A stretch of 48,178 nt of DNA from Smithella sp. SCADC (GTDB lineage Bacteria > Desulfobacterota > Syntrophia > Syntrophales > Smithellaceae): the NCBI GenBank assembly GCA_000747625.2, contig JQDQ01000241.1, positions 1-48,178 on the forward strand, in the 5' to 3' direction. The translations under genes and the position numbers were made by a program. The notes under the pieces were generated by a model, which saw nothing but the letters and a program-made list of their open reading frames with translations, searched no databases and was not told the DNA's origin. This document shows positions 1-8,161 of the stretch, piece after piece. Numbering within the stretch: the stretch's first letter is position 1; each line of letters begins with the position of its first letter.

Positions 1-182
1 TAGTCTGCAATATATCTGTCGACTCTATCTTGAAGTTTCTCTTCGAACTCTGGTTCAGAAAGTAGCTCATTTATTAAATCTTCTGTGAAGAAACTACGAG
101 TAGAAACGTCAATTGTTTTTTGTAAGGGGAAAGGTATTATTTCGCCTAATGAAGTTTGTCTTTTTCTGACTGTTGAAAGCAT
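1..182 (-). CDS. Unrecognised protein, N-terminal 60 codons only (cut by the window edge)
   Basis: An ATG on the minus strand at 182 opens a frame with no stop down to base 1, giving 60 residues that begin MLSTVRKRQTSLGEI and end in the acidic stretch EPEFEEKLQDRVDRYIAD. It overlaps the 3' end of the upstream gene by 37 bases in another frame, an arrangement typical of translationally coupled partners, so the two are probably one operon. The visible part is hydrophilic with no membrane segment or signal peptide. I do not recognise the family, and the gene continues beyond the window, so no function is offered. Confidence 0.5.
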   Translation of the reverse strand, partial: MLSTVRKRQTSLGEIIPFPLQKTIDVSTRSFFTEDLINELLSEPEFEEKLQDRVDRYIAD

Positions 183-934
183 TTAAAGAAATCCTCCAGA
201 TTTAATATTTCCCCAAGTGAATTGTATTTATTAATACTTTCATCGAGAATTGAATTTGCATCTTCGAATGGGGATTTATTAGATTCTTTATTTTTATTAT
301 TTATGTCAATTTTTATACCGATACCTGATTCCGATATAGGAATACTTTTTGTGTCAATGGCGACAAATCCAACGTTATTTTGGGGTGGTGATGAGGGGAT
401 TTGAATATTTTTAATCTCGTAACCCGAAATAATGTAGTTTGTATAAAAATTTTTTTCCATAAAACCGAAAAGTAGTTGAAAGGATGCTAGGTCTCGTTCT
501 TTTCGTTGAATATTAATAAGACGATCAAATATTGGTTCAATAACTTTAATGCCGGAAATATTTTCTTCATTATACGGAAATTGGATGTCAGAAATAACGC
601 CAAGTGATTTGTAGTTTAAATCTTCGATTCGTAGGATTTTTAGAATTGATTCAATTCTTGATTTAAAAAATTTTACGCAGGACTCGTAATTGTTCATTAT
701 ATGTTGAAGTGGTGTAGTCGTAATTTCAAGTCGATCCAAACTTATAGTAAGAATCGTATCTGCGCTCTTGATTAATGCCCTCGGCGTAGGCGGGGCAGCC
801 ATACGGGGTGTGTTCAGTATAGAGAGCTTTCCATTTAATGCTTTTTGTAGTTCTTTCAACTGCTGGCCAAGTGAAAAAACTATCTGTTGATCAAGTTCAA
901 ACTCTATGATGATCTGAAACGAATTAACTTGCAT
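146..934 (-). CDS. Hypothetical protein, 262 aa
   Basis: This is an intact 262-residue frame starting at ATG 934. The protein is AT-rich in codon use (many Ile, Asn and Lys), soluble, with no signal peptide, membrane segment or catalytic motif I can name. It has an N-terminal alternating beta-like stretch, a central helical part around residues 85-110, and a Ser/Lys/Asn-rich low-complexity linker near residues 205-225. Its last 37 bases overlap the start of the next leftward gene. The composition differs from the aro and mnmE genes further right, which suggests an accessory or recently acquired pair. Coding status is well supported by length; function is unknown. Confidence 0.6.
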   Translation of the reverse strand: MQVNSFQIIIEFELDQQIVFSLGQQLKELQKALNGKLSILNTPRMAAPPTPRALIKSADTILTISLDRLEITTTPLQHIMNNYESCVKFFKSRIESILKILRIEDLNYKSLGVISDIQFPYNEENISGIKVIEPIFDRLINIQRKERDLASFQLLFGFMEKNFYTNYIISGYEIKNIQIPSSPPQNNVGFVAIDTKSIPISESGIGIKIDINNKNKESNKSPFEDANSILDESINKYNSLGEILNLEDFFKCFQQSEKDKLH

Positions 935-1161
935 ATTTATTTAACGGAATATCCTTCACCTTTTTTTATTAATTAACATTAATTATATTAAAAATCTACC
1001 ATATTAATGAGCTTGAATCAAAACAACATTTTCAAGAAATATTACTAAAAATATTTCGGGAAAATTAGGGACAACACCCTATTTTTTTTAACTTTCTTCC
1101 ATATTCGGAAACAAGAATGACAACTTTTGGGGTTGTTCACAATATTCGCTTCGCCATTATT

Positions 1162-1285
1162 ATACCATTTCGATTTCAAAGGATAACGAGGCGGCAAGGA
1201 GAAGGCTCCACAGGCGTATATTAAAATACGTTGAGGAAGCCGACGACGAAGCCAACAAAGTTAGCCAAAGAAAGCGGAATGGTAT
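1162..1285. repeat. Long stem-bounded intergenic element (possible ncRNA or non-autonomous repeat)
   Basis: The 359-bp gap between the unrecognised pair and the response regulator has no convincing gene. Its right half is a 124-base segment closed by a 16-bp stem: ATACCATTTCGATTTC at 1162-1177 pairs with GAAAGCGGAATGGTAT at 1270-1285, with one G-U pair and one mismatch. The enclosed sequence is richer in GC than its surroundings and contains a smaller hairpin around CGTAT..ATACG (1214-1231). It lies 8 bases after the stop of the regulator gene, so on the minus strand it forms that transcript's 3' end. It could be a terminator-like 3' structure, a small RNA or a MITE-like repeat. Confidence 0.45.
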
Positions 1286-1293
1286 TGGAGCCC

Positions 1294-2676
1294 CTACTCG
1301 CGCTCAAAGGTGATCCCATACTTTTCAAGTTTCCTCTCCAACGTCGGCCTGGAAACTCCCAATAGATCGCAAATTTCACCTTTGTTTTTATCCGTCTCTT
1401 TAATAACTTTTCTGATGTAGCGCTCTTCCACTTCATCGAGGGTTAAAAATTTGCCCGGCTCCGACGGTTTAAATAAATCAGTTGTCACATCACCCGGAAG
1501 TTTGGATTGATCATCTTTGCCCAACTCGGGAAAGTCACTGACTCCCAGAACCTGCCCTTTGGCCACAACACAGGCGCGCACCAGCAGATTTTCCAGTTCC
1601 CGGACATTGCCCGGCCAGTTATAATTCATGAATATTTCCATCACCTCGCCGGAGACTCCGATAATTTTCTTGTGCAGATCCAGATTAATTTTGGCCAGCA
1701 GGTAATCAATCAGTTGCGGAATATCCTGACGGCGCGCGCGCAGCGGCGGCAGAGTAATGGACACGATATTCAGGCGATAATACAAATCATCTCTAAATTT
1801 TCCTTCATTAACCAGAGTCTTTAAATCTTTATTGGTCGCGGCTATGATCCGGGCGTTGACTTTGACTTTATCTTTTCCTCCCACTCTGTCGAATTCCATT
1901 TCCTGTAAAACACGCAGGAGCTTCGCCTGCAGGTTGACGGACATTTCACTTATTTCATCGAGGAAAACAGAACCGTATCGTGCCAGCTCAAATTTGCCCA
2001 GTTTTCGGGCGATAGCGCCGGTAAAAGATCCTTTTTCATGGCCGAACAATTCCGATTCCAGCAGGGTTTCTACAATGGCGGAACAGTTTACCGCGATAAA
2101 AGGTTCGTCGGGTGATGTATTGCTATGAATGACTTTGGCAATCAATTCTTTGCCTGTTCCGCTTTCTCCCTGAATCAGGACGGTGGTGCGGCTTTGCGAT
2201 ACCGTGCCGATGGTTTTAAAAATATCCCGCATTTCATTGCCGGTGCCGATGATATCCCCGACGCGGAAACTTCGGGATGGCTCCATCAAAAGTCCGTCAA
2301 TCTTTTTTTCCATCTCCAGGGATTTCAGGGCTTTTTTGATCGCCAGATCCAGTTCATCAACATTGACCGGTTTGTGAATGTAATCGAAAGCGCCGCTCTT
2401 CATCGCGTTAATGGTCGTTTCCATGTCGTGAAAAGCGGTTATCATGATGACCTTGACGTTTTCATTTTCTTCCTTGAGATCTTCCAGAACGGTGAATCCG
2501 TCAATGTCCGGCAGGCGGATATCCAGAATGACGACATCCGGTTGTTCCTGCACATATTTATTCAAGCCTTCAGTACCGGTCAGCGCGGTACGGACTTTAT
2601 AACCTTCTTCGGTAAGATACAGATCAAGTGTCTCCGCAATGGAAGCGTCATCATCAATAACAAGAATACTCGGCAT
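1294..2676 (-). CDS. Sigma-54-dependent response regulator, NtrC/AtoC family
   Basis: The protein has 460 residues in the classic three-part layout. The receiver domain (about 1-120) has the acidic pocket D8-D10, phosphoacceptor D52, T80 and K102. The AAA+ sigma-54 activator domain (about 140-370) has Walker A GESGTGKE at 170-177, the sigma-54 contact loop as GSFTGA at 216-221 (a common GAFTGA variant) and Walker B VFLDEI near 237-242. A Fis-type helix-turn-helix lies at about 430-455 (KGEICDLLGVSRPTLERKL). It should bind upstream sites and drive open-complex formation at -24/-12 promoters. Its ribosome site TAAGG overlaps the kinase stop codon, so the two are coupled. A -24/-12 promoter beyond the other end of this operon is a likely target. 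Confidence 0.95.
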   Translation of the reverse strand: MPSILVIDDDASIAETLDLYLTEEGYKVRTALTGTEGLNKYVQEQPDVVILDIRLPDIDGFTVLEDLKEENENVKVIMITAFHDMETTINAMKSGAFDYIHKPVNVDELDLAIKKALKSLEMEKKIDGLLMEPSRSFRVGDIIGTGNEMRDIFKTIGTVSQSRTTVLIQGESGTGKELIAKVIHSNTSPDEPFIAVNCSAIVETLLESELFGHEKGSFTGAIARKLGKFELARYGSVFLDEISEMSVNLQAKLLRVLQEMEFDRVGGKDKVKVNARIIAATNKDLKTLVNEGKFRDDLYYRLNIVSITLPPLRARRQDIPQLIDYLLAKINLDLHKKIIGVSGEVMEIFMNYNWPGNVRELENLLVRACVVAKGQVLGVSDFPELGKDDQSKLPGDVTTDLFKPSEPGKFLTLDEVEERYIRKVIKETDKNKGEICDLLGVSRPTLERKLEKYGITFERE

Positions 2677-2687
2677 ACTATATTACC

Positions 2688-5291
2688 TTATTCATTACTT
2701 GTAACGAGTGAATGGGCACTCTCGGTTCCCAAAGGCAAAATGACAAGCACCTTCGTTCCTTCATTTTTCTTACTGGATATATCAACAGTTCCCTGATGAA
2801 TATCAATTATTTTCTTTACCAGAGAAAGTCCCAAACCGGTACCATAATTTTTACGCGTAAAGAAAGGATTAAATATATGCGGCATATCCTCCGCATCAAT
2901 TCCACTTCCGTTATCTTTAATTTCCACAGCCACCGACTGACGAGTTTCATCAAAATAGTGCAACGAAACTATGATTTTGCCGTGTTCCTTCGATGCTTCC
3001 ACCGCATTACGTATAATATTCAGGAACGCGTCAGCCATCATATGCGCGTCAACTGTCACAAGAGGAATATCATTGTACTCTGTCTGTATCTCAATCTTCT
3101 TATCTGTGATTCCTTTTTCCGACAAAGCTATTGCCTGTTCCAGAATCTTCGACAATGCTATAGGGCTTTTTTTCGGTTCCACCGGTTTGGCAAATGCTAA
3201 AATATTATTGACCAGCATCTCCAGATGTTCCACTTCTTTTTCCGCGATCTTAAATCTCTTCAAATCATTCCCTTCAGGGCTCATGCGCTTGGCCAGTATC
3301 TGCAGGCTCATTTTTATAGAAGAAAGCGGATTGCGTATCTCATGGGCTATGCCCGCCGATAACTGTCCCAAAGCTGACAGTTTTTGACTTTCATAAAGCT
3401 CCTTCTCCAGATTTTTAAATTCGGTTATATCACGTTGCACCAATATGAAATGATTGATCCCTGTAACAGGAGAAGTTGTAATCAGAAGATTATGCTTGCG
3501 ACCGTCTTTACCCGTTGCTTCAATTTCATAGGAGTCATAAATACCTTTTTTTGCATCTTGCCATTTGGACAAAACGATTTCTTCGTATCCGGGGGTAACA
3601 AAATCTATAAAATATTTTCCCTTGAAATCACGGGTTTGGGTACCTCCTTTCTTTAGACCACTGCTCATATAGTTAATGATGCCGTTTTCATCGATTTCAT
3701 AAATTTTATCCGGCAAACTATTTATTATCGACTGCAAATAGTTGTAAAGTTCTTCAATTTGCCTACGCAGTTCAATGTTTTCTACCAATTCGTTTTGTAA
3801 TGTTTCCGCATATTCGTTTAGGCTTCTGGTCATCTCTTTTTCGCGCGAAATATCCTGCAGCGTTTCGATTGCAGCTATGATTTCCCCTTTTTCATCATAA
3901 ATAGGAGCCGCTAAAAAATACAAAAAACGACTTCGGCCACCAAGATTTTCAAAGTAATCGATTACTTCATAAGCACCCAACACATTGTCCGATTTTTTTA
4001 TTTGCTTAACTCCATAATATTTACTTAAATCCTCTCTTTCATTGTCTATTGCTAAATCCGCAATAACAGGTCTTTTTGTTGGATAAAACGGTTTGTATTG
4101 ATTATTGGTACCAAGCATATCTTCAGCTGAATAACCGGTAAGTTCAGTACAGGCTCGATTCCATAAAATTACCTTATGTGCATTGTTAATGACAAAGCTG
4201 GGAATAGGTGAACCTTCTATAATTCCTTCCATGATTTTCTTTTCCCGCAGCAGTTTTTCCTGCCAATCCTCCCGTTCGCGGAGCCTCTTCTTCCCTTCCT
4301 TGACGCGCAGTCTCTTGCCTTCTTTGTAGGCAAAAGATATACCGGCAACAATAACCACCAGAATCAGCAGTAATGAAATAAAAAGCGTATAAACAAAGGT
4401 TTTGCGGACGGGCGAAATTACCTGACTGTACGGAGTTATAACACAAAGAATCCATTTCTTATCTCCAGCCTGCAACGGATGAAAAGCGACCACGCTGCGT
4501 TGCTGTTTTTTATCACTCTGGCGAACTATAGCTTCAAAGTAATCACCATTGTCAGATGAAAGATCGACAGGTGTTCCTTTATCGTTACTCAAAAGATCCT
4601 GTATGTTTTTCCCGATAAATGCCGGATCGTTATGAACAATTATCTGCTGTTTTTCATCTACCAGCCATACTTCTCCCATTTCATTGTATCTGGCTTGTTT
4701 TTCATATTTATCGACAACCGCCGTCAAAGAAAAAGAAGCTATCCATGCCCCGGCAAAATTACCGTCCTGACCCTGCAGAGGAGACCCGATTATCAGATAT
4801 CTGTCTTTCAGACCGGCCACATTCCACTGCTCCGTTATAGCCAGACCAAGGTAAGATTTCTGTTGATTTCGGATAATTTTAAAGTGATCGGATAAATTCA
4901 CCAACACAGGAATATTAGGCGGATAAATATCATTTACCCTGCCCGCTGCATCAAAAAAAACAATTGCATTAAGAGTATTTCCCCAGCCGGCAGACAGTAT
5001 TTTGTAATAATGATCCATTTCTGCGGAAGGTTTTTGCAGATCAGGTTTGAAGTTCGAAAATAAAGCGATGTTTTTTTCAACCTGCAGGAAAACATCGGTC
5101 ATTCTTGTTGCAGTATTTTTTACATGGGCAAATTGCTGGTGGCTGAAGAGCTCTACCATTTCTTTCTCACGGGCGCTGTTCACTGTTAACGCCAGAAGTA
5201 GAATCAGGATAATTACCGCGGCGCTCGCAAACAGGATGCGGGCTTCCAAGACCTTATGGATTAGATTATTGATCCTGCCGAAAAAAGTCAC
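2688..5291 (-). CDS. Membrane sensor histidine kinase (Cache-PAS-PAS-HisKA-HATPase)
   Basis: The protein has 867 residues with a GTG start. A membrane helix (about 18-38), an extracytoplasmic double-Cache-type sensor (about 45-290), a second helix (about 303-325), two PAS domains (about 355-480 and 520-640) and a kinase core follow in order. The phosphoacceptor is H650 in AGIAHEIRNP. The ATPase shows the N box (NIIRNAVEA, N762), the G1 box (DNGSGI, D793) and G2 box (GTGLGLS, 817-823). It should sense a small extracytoplasmic ligand and phosphorylate the adjacent NtrC-type regulator, 11 bases downstream. The GTG overlaps the TGA of the upstream small membrane protein (GTGA), indicating coupled translation. 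The ligand cannot be read from the sequence. Confidence 0.93.
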   Translation of the reverse strand: MTFFGRINNLIHKVLEARILFASAAVIILILLLALTVNSAREKEMVELFSHQQFAHVKNTATRMTDVFLQVEKNIALFSNFKPDLQKPSAEMDHYYKILSAGWGNTLNAIVFFDAAGRVNDIYPPNIPVLVNLSDHFKIIRNQQKSYLGLAITEQWNVAGLKDRYLIIGSPLQGQDGNFAGAWIASFSLTAVVDKYEKQARYNEMGEVWLVDEKQQIIVHNDPAFIGKNIQDLLSNDKGTPVDLSSDNGDYFEAIVRQSDKKQQRSVVAFHPLQAGDKKWILCVITPYSQVISPVRKTFVYTLFISLLLILVVIVAGISFAYKEGKRLRVKEGKKRLREREDWQEKLLREKKIMEGIIEGSPIPSFVINNAHKVILWNRACTELTGYSAEDMLGTNNQYKPFYPTKRPVIADLAIDNEREDLSKYYGVKQIKKSDNVLGAYEVIDYFENLGGRSRFLYFLAAPIYDEKGEIIAAIETLQDISREKEMTRSLNEYAETLQNELVENIELRRQIEELYNYLQSIINSLPDKIYEIDENGIINYMSSGLKKGGTQTRDFKGKYFIDFVTPGYEEIVLSKWQDAKKGIYDSYEIEATGKDGRKHNLLITTSPVTGINHFILVQRDITEFKNLEKELYESQKLSALGQLSAGIAHEIRNPLSSIKMSLQILAKRMSPEGNDLKRFKIAEKEVEHLEMLVNNILAFAKPVEPKKSPIALSKILEQAIALSEKGITDKKIEIQTEYNDIPLVTVDAHMMADAFLNIIRNAVEASKEHGKIIVSLHYFDETRQSVAVEIKDNGSGIDAEDMPHIFNPFFTRKNYGTGLGLSLVKKIIDIHQGTVDISSKKNEGTKVLVILPLGTESAHSLVTSNE

Positions 5292-5470
5292 CTATCTTCA
5301 TTGTCCTTTTTATCTTCTTTGTGAGAAAGCCTGATGCCTATCAGGACATAAACCAGAATTGCCGCTGTAAGTGAAATTAGAAGTTTTGCCAAACCGCTTT
5401 CAATTTTCAAAATGTGAGAACAAATTAGCCATACGATGGGATAAGTAACTGCCGTTAAAAGCTCCTGCAT
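5288..5470 (-). CDS. Small two-helix membrane protein coupled to the histidine kinase
   Basis: This is a 60-residue frame with two hydrophobic segments (roughly residues 4-20 and 29-46) and a charged tail ending KEDKKDNEDR. An ATG also exists at 5476, but the sequence reads AAAGG-ATGATC-ATG, so only the second ATG (5470) is six bases from the Shine-Dalgarno, and I chose that start. The stop overlaps the kinase GTG start by four bases. It is first in the operon with the kinase and regulator, so it may be an accessory membrane component of the sensor or part of the same energetic module as the c-subunit homologue. I do not recognise the family. Confidence 0.6.
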   Translation of the reverse strand: MQELLTAVTYPIVWLICSHILKIESGLAKLLISLTAAILVYVLIGIRLSHKEDKKDNEDR

Positions 5471-5765
5471 GATCATCCTTTAATGTAAAAAGTGGTCTTT
5501 TATTTAATTTTATACTAACGGCCTTGGTAAAAAATTTCAATAGAAATATAAGAAGCAAATTCAATGACTGCTGATAAATCAACAGTAAGAATCAAACTGA
5601 TTAAACAAATGTCTGCATATAAAGATCATTATCAGCAAATATATTTTAATGTTTTATAATAATTTATTTAACAAAATATTAAATCCATTTCTAAAATATT
5701 CTGGTTTCCCGTTTATAAAAAACACTCACGAATATTTTTTTTTGAATTTTTTCCATCTCTTTTGT

Positions 5766-5783
5766 ATTGTGAATTGAAACAAT
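5766..5783. promoter_or_regulatory. Candidate enhancer dyad for the NtrC-type regulator
   Basis: The dyad ATTGT-N8-ACAAT lies about 85 bases upstream of the -24 element, inside the 514-bp AT-rich space between the divergent operons. Position and symmetry fit an activator binding site for a sigma-54 regulator, but AT-rich DNA produces short dyads by chance, so this is a weak call. Apart from it, the -24/-12 motif and long A/T runs, I see nothing else in 5477-5990. Confidence 0.25.
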
Positions 5784-5867
5784 CTCAATAGATTAGATTA
5801 ATATTTTCCCCACAGCCATACTTTCAAAAATATATCACATTGAAATATTTTATTTATGTTAAAAACA

Positions 5868-5883
5868 TGGCATAAGTTATGCA
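5868..5883 (+). promoter_or_regulatory. Sigma-54 (-24/-12) promoter for the c-subunit homologue
   Basis: The sequence TGGCATAAGTTATGCA matches the -24/-12 consensus TGGCAC-N5-TTGCA, with the invariant GG and GC exactly ten bases apart (GG at 5869-5870, GC at 5881-5882). Transcription would start near 5895, about 95 bases before the ATG at 5991. The nearest regulator gene, 1294-2676, encodes an NtrC-family sigma-54 activator, which makes functional linkage likely. Confidence 0.65.
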
Positions 5884-5990
5884 TGCTTTTTAACCAACTA
5901 AAGTTTAAATTATTTCTCTTTCCCATGAATAATTATTTATGTTATGAAAGCACGAAATAATAAACAATTTATTATGAAAGGAGATAAACA

Positions 5991-6365
5991 ATGTTACACA
6001 AATTAGGTAGAGGAATTTTAACAGTAATAACAACAGTCGCGGCTCTGCTTGTATCAAGCCCGTTCGTTTTTGCATCAGAGGCTATTCCTGCAACTGATTC
6101 CAACTCTAAAGCCTTGTTTACTTTGGCAGCAATGCTTGGCGCTGGTTTAGTAATGGGAGTAGGAGCTATCGGTGCGGCTCTTGGTATCGGATCGATCGGT
6201 AATGCTGCATGTAATGCCGTTGGAAGAAACCCTGGCGTTCAGGGCAAAATCATGATAACCATGCTGGTTGGTATGGCCATGGCTGAATCCATCGCTATTT
6301 ATTGCTTGGTTATAGCTCTTATACTTCTGTATGCTAACCCTTACATGCGTTATTTTTTGGGTTAA
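5991..6365 (+). CDS. atpE: F0 ATP synthase subunit c homologue, solitary, with signal peptide
   Basis: The protein has 124 residues: a signal-peptide-like leader (about 1-28, VFA then SEA), then a two-helix c-subunit hairpin. Helix 1 is glycine-rich (GAIGAALGIGSIG, about 58-70). The polar loop is RNPGVQGK, and helix 2 carries the ion-binding E99 in MAMAESIAIY and ends ILLYANP. E99-S100 resembles Na+ type rings, but the helix-1 Gln needed for Na+ is replaced by a non-polar residue, so proton binding is more likely. A strong AAAGGAG precedes the ATG. No atpB, atpF or F1 genes are present; its neighbours are a Cache sensor and, further on, an AtpZ-like protein and YidC. It may be the housekeeping c subunit in a split operon or a specialised paralogue. 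Confidence 0.85.
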   Translation: MLHKLGRGILTVITTVAALLVSSPFVFASEAIPATDSNSKALFTLAAMLGAGLVMGVGAIGAALGIGSIGNAACNAVGRNPGVQGKIMITMLVGMAMAESIAIYCLVIALILLYANPYMRYFLG

Positions 6366-6411
6366 TGAAAAAAATTTTAACACAAAATAACAAAGGTTAG
6401 GGGGAAAAGTA

Positions 6412-7719
6412 ATGTCAAAAACTAATAAAGATAAGCGGTCTTTTAGTATTGGAAGCGTGTTCTTCCTGCTTATCGTAATCCCCTTATCATTAATGGCTTT
6501 CTTAATTGCCAACGGCATGTTTAAGCTGGGGGTTACTGTAAAAGAGAGGACTGTTAACGTTCTCGATAATAAATCCCAGGAAGATATGAAGGCAAGAGCC
6601 GTCAATACGGCAAACGAAATTGCTAAGTTCCTGGCGGAATGCAAAAAAGATTTACAAATTGCAACAATTATTCCATCAACGGAATCTGTCTACAAACAGT
6701 TTGTCGCTGAAAATAAAAAACTGCTCTGGGTAAAACGTGACGGTAAAGTGCAGCAGGTATTGATCCCTCTGTACAAAGAAATGGCTCTGATTGACAGAAG
6801 CGGCACCGAACAAATTAAAATCGTTGACGGTCAGGCAGTGCCGGCGAACAAGAGGGTAAATGTCAGTAATCCGGCCAATACAACATATAAATCTGAAGAT
6901 TATTTCGCTAAAACAAAAAATCTAAACAAAGGTGAAATTTATGTTTCCCCGATAACAGGTTTTTATGTGGATAAGGCAGCGTTTGAAAAAGGAAAAAGAT
7001 TTGAAGGAGTTATCCGTTTTGCGACACCGATATTTAATCAAAATGGTTTCGCAGGCATGATTGTACTTTCTCTGGACTATCGTCATCTGGCCGCGTTTAC
7101 CGATCAACTTGTTCCTACGCAGGCGGAAAGGGTATTTGAAACAGACCCTTCCACCGGTAACTACGCTTACATGGTAGACAATCGCGGTTATATTGTTTCT
7201 CATCCGGCTGATTATCATATTGTCGGACTAAAACCCGATGGAACCACTGTGCCAACACTTTCATCTCAAAATGCAGCAGAACTGGCCAAAAAAGGCGCGG
7301 AAGCGTTAAATATGTTCCAACTTGGTTTTATGGATCCAAACATGTTCAATATTGCCAAGGAAGCTGCAACGGGGAAATCAGGAATATTAATGTACAAATT
7401 TGGTGGAATTACGAAGTTTGTAGCTTACGCGCCAATCAAGTTTTATGCATCCAATCTTCCCGATCCAGCCGGCTTTGGATGGGTAGGACTAGGATTGGAT
7501 GTTGAGAAATATAACTATGAAGCGATGAAAGTATCCAAGGAAATTGAAAAGGAAACTAAAGCATGGACGGCGACGGTCATCTTTATTCTAATCGCTTCTA
7601 TGATTATTTTGTTTTTCATTATGTTGCTTTTGGTTCGTGGAATCAGCCGTTCGTTAGAGGCGAAGATTCCCGAAGGATCCGAAGTCGGTGCCTTCGACGA
7701 CAACGATGATGACAAATAA
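6412..7719 (+). CDS. Cache-domain membrane sensor protein lacking an output domain
   Basis: The protein has 435 residues. An N-terminal helix (about 12-33) and a second helix (about 387-410) enclose a large double-Cache-type extracytoplasmic domain, with typical stretches YFAKTKNLNKGEIYVSPI and NRGYIVSHPADY. After the second helix only about 25 acidic residues remain (ending FDDNDDDK): no HAMP, kinase, methyl-accepting or cyclase domain. The layout mirrors the input half of the histidine kinase at 2688-5291. It follows the c-subunit homologue by 46 bases with a GGGGGA ribosome site, and a strong terminator closes the pair, so both are probably transcribed from the sigma-54 promoter. It may act as a ligand-binding partner of another membrane protein. 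Function is inferred only. Confidence 0.8.
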   Translation: MSKTNKDKRSFSIGSVFFLLIVIPLSLMAFLIANGMFKLGVTVKERTVNVLDNKSQEDMKARAVNTANEIAKFLAECKKDLQIATIIPSTESVYKQFVAENKKLLWVKRDGKVQQVLIPLYKEMALIDRSGTEQIKIVDGQAVPANKRVNVSNPANTTYKSEDYFAKTKNLNKGEIYVSPITGFYVDKAAFEKGKRFEGVIRFATPIFNQNGFAGMIVLSLDYRHLAAFTDQLVPTQAERVFETDPSTGNYAYMVDNRGYIVSHPADYHIVGLKPDGTTVPTLSSQNAAELAKKGAEALNMFQLGFMDPNMFNIAKEAATGKSGILMYKFGGITKFVAYAPIKFYASNLPDPAGFGWVGLGLDVEKYNYEAMKVSKEIEKETKAWTATVIFILIASMIILFFIMLLLVRGISRSLEAKIPEGSEVGAFDDNDDDK

Positions 7720-7744
7720 TTAATTTTAAATTAATGAATCAACT

Positions 7745-7777
7745 AAAAAGGCCGAATTTCGATTCGGCCTTTTTTTT
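7745..7777 (+). terminator. Rho-independent terminator after the c-subunit/Cache pair
   Basis: The 13-bp arms AAAAAGGCCGAAT and ATTCGGCCTTTTT enclose a TTCG tetraloop and are followed by a T run to 7777. It starts 25 bases after the Cache gene stop and ends the transcript begun at 5895. Confidence 0.93.
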
Positions 7778-7814
7778 CAAAAAAATTAAAATGGCTTTTA
7801 ATCAAATACAATAT

Positions 7815-7861
7815 ATAATAATTCATATACAAACTATGATAGTTTGTATATGAATTATTAT
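7815..7861. repeat. Perfect 47-base palindrome
   Basis: Arms of 23 bases around a central G (7838) are exactly complementary: the left arm begins ATAATAATTCATATAC and the right arm ends GTATATGAATTATTAT. It lies between the terminator and the ribosome site of the 64-residue membrane protein. It has no G/C core or T-tract of a usual terminator. It may be an operator, an extruding cruciform or a decayed insertion element end. Confidence 0.8.
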
Positions 7862-7888
7862 TTTACTTCAAAGAATAAGGAGGACGAA

Positions 7889-8083
7889 ATGAACTATTTG
7901 CCGCATCTGATCGCGTTAGTTATAGGCTGCATCGTTCTTTGGACAATAAAAAGAAAATATAAAAAAATACGCAACCGCGAATTGATCATCGTATTCATTC
8001 TTTTCGTTATATTAATCGCCCTCTTTACAGAACTGGGAATGGCCCTGATAAAAAGATTTATAAGCTTTATCCAGGTAGAGTAA
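7889..8083 (+). CDS. Small two-helix membrane protein, 64 aa
   Basis: I chose the ATG at 7889 because AAGGAGG lies five bases upstream; an earlier in-frame ATG at 7844 would lie inside the palindrome. The protein has one helix at about 4-20, a very basic loop (KRKYKKIRNRE, about 21-31), a second helix at about 32-53 and a short amphipathic tail. The basic loop predicts both termini outside the cytoplasm. It sits between the c-subunit/Cache pair and the AtpZ-like gene, so a role in F0 assembly or membrane energetics is conceivable. The family is not recognised. Confidence 0.6.
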   Translation: MNYLPHLIALVIGCIVLWTIKRKYKKIRNRELIIVFILFVILIALFTELGMALIKRFISFIQVE

Positions 8084-8161
8084 ATAACGCCTGTGTAGTA
8101 ACCGCTGGCCAGGTATAAAAAGTTTGTTAAACGCGTTTTCATGTTCATATTTTGATGTGGC

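Noticed and set aside
1067-1090. Small plus-strand terminator (TAGGG..CCCTA then T8)
   Set aside because: The stem has only five base pairs and no plus-strand gene ends there.
5991-6365. Na+ specificity of the c-subunit
   Set aside because: E99-S100 fits Na+ rings, but the helix-1 Gln is a non-polar residue here, so proton coupling is more likely.
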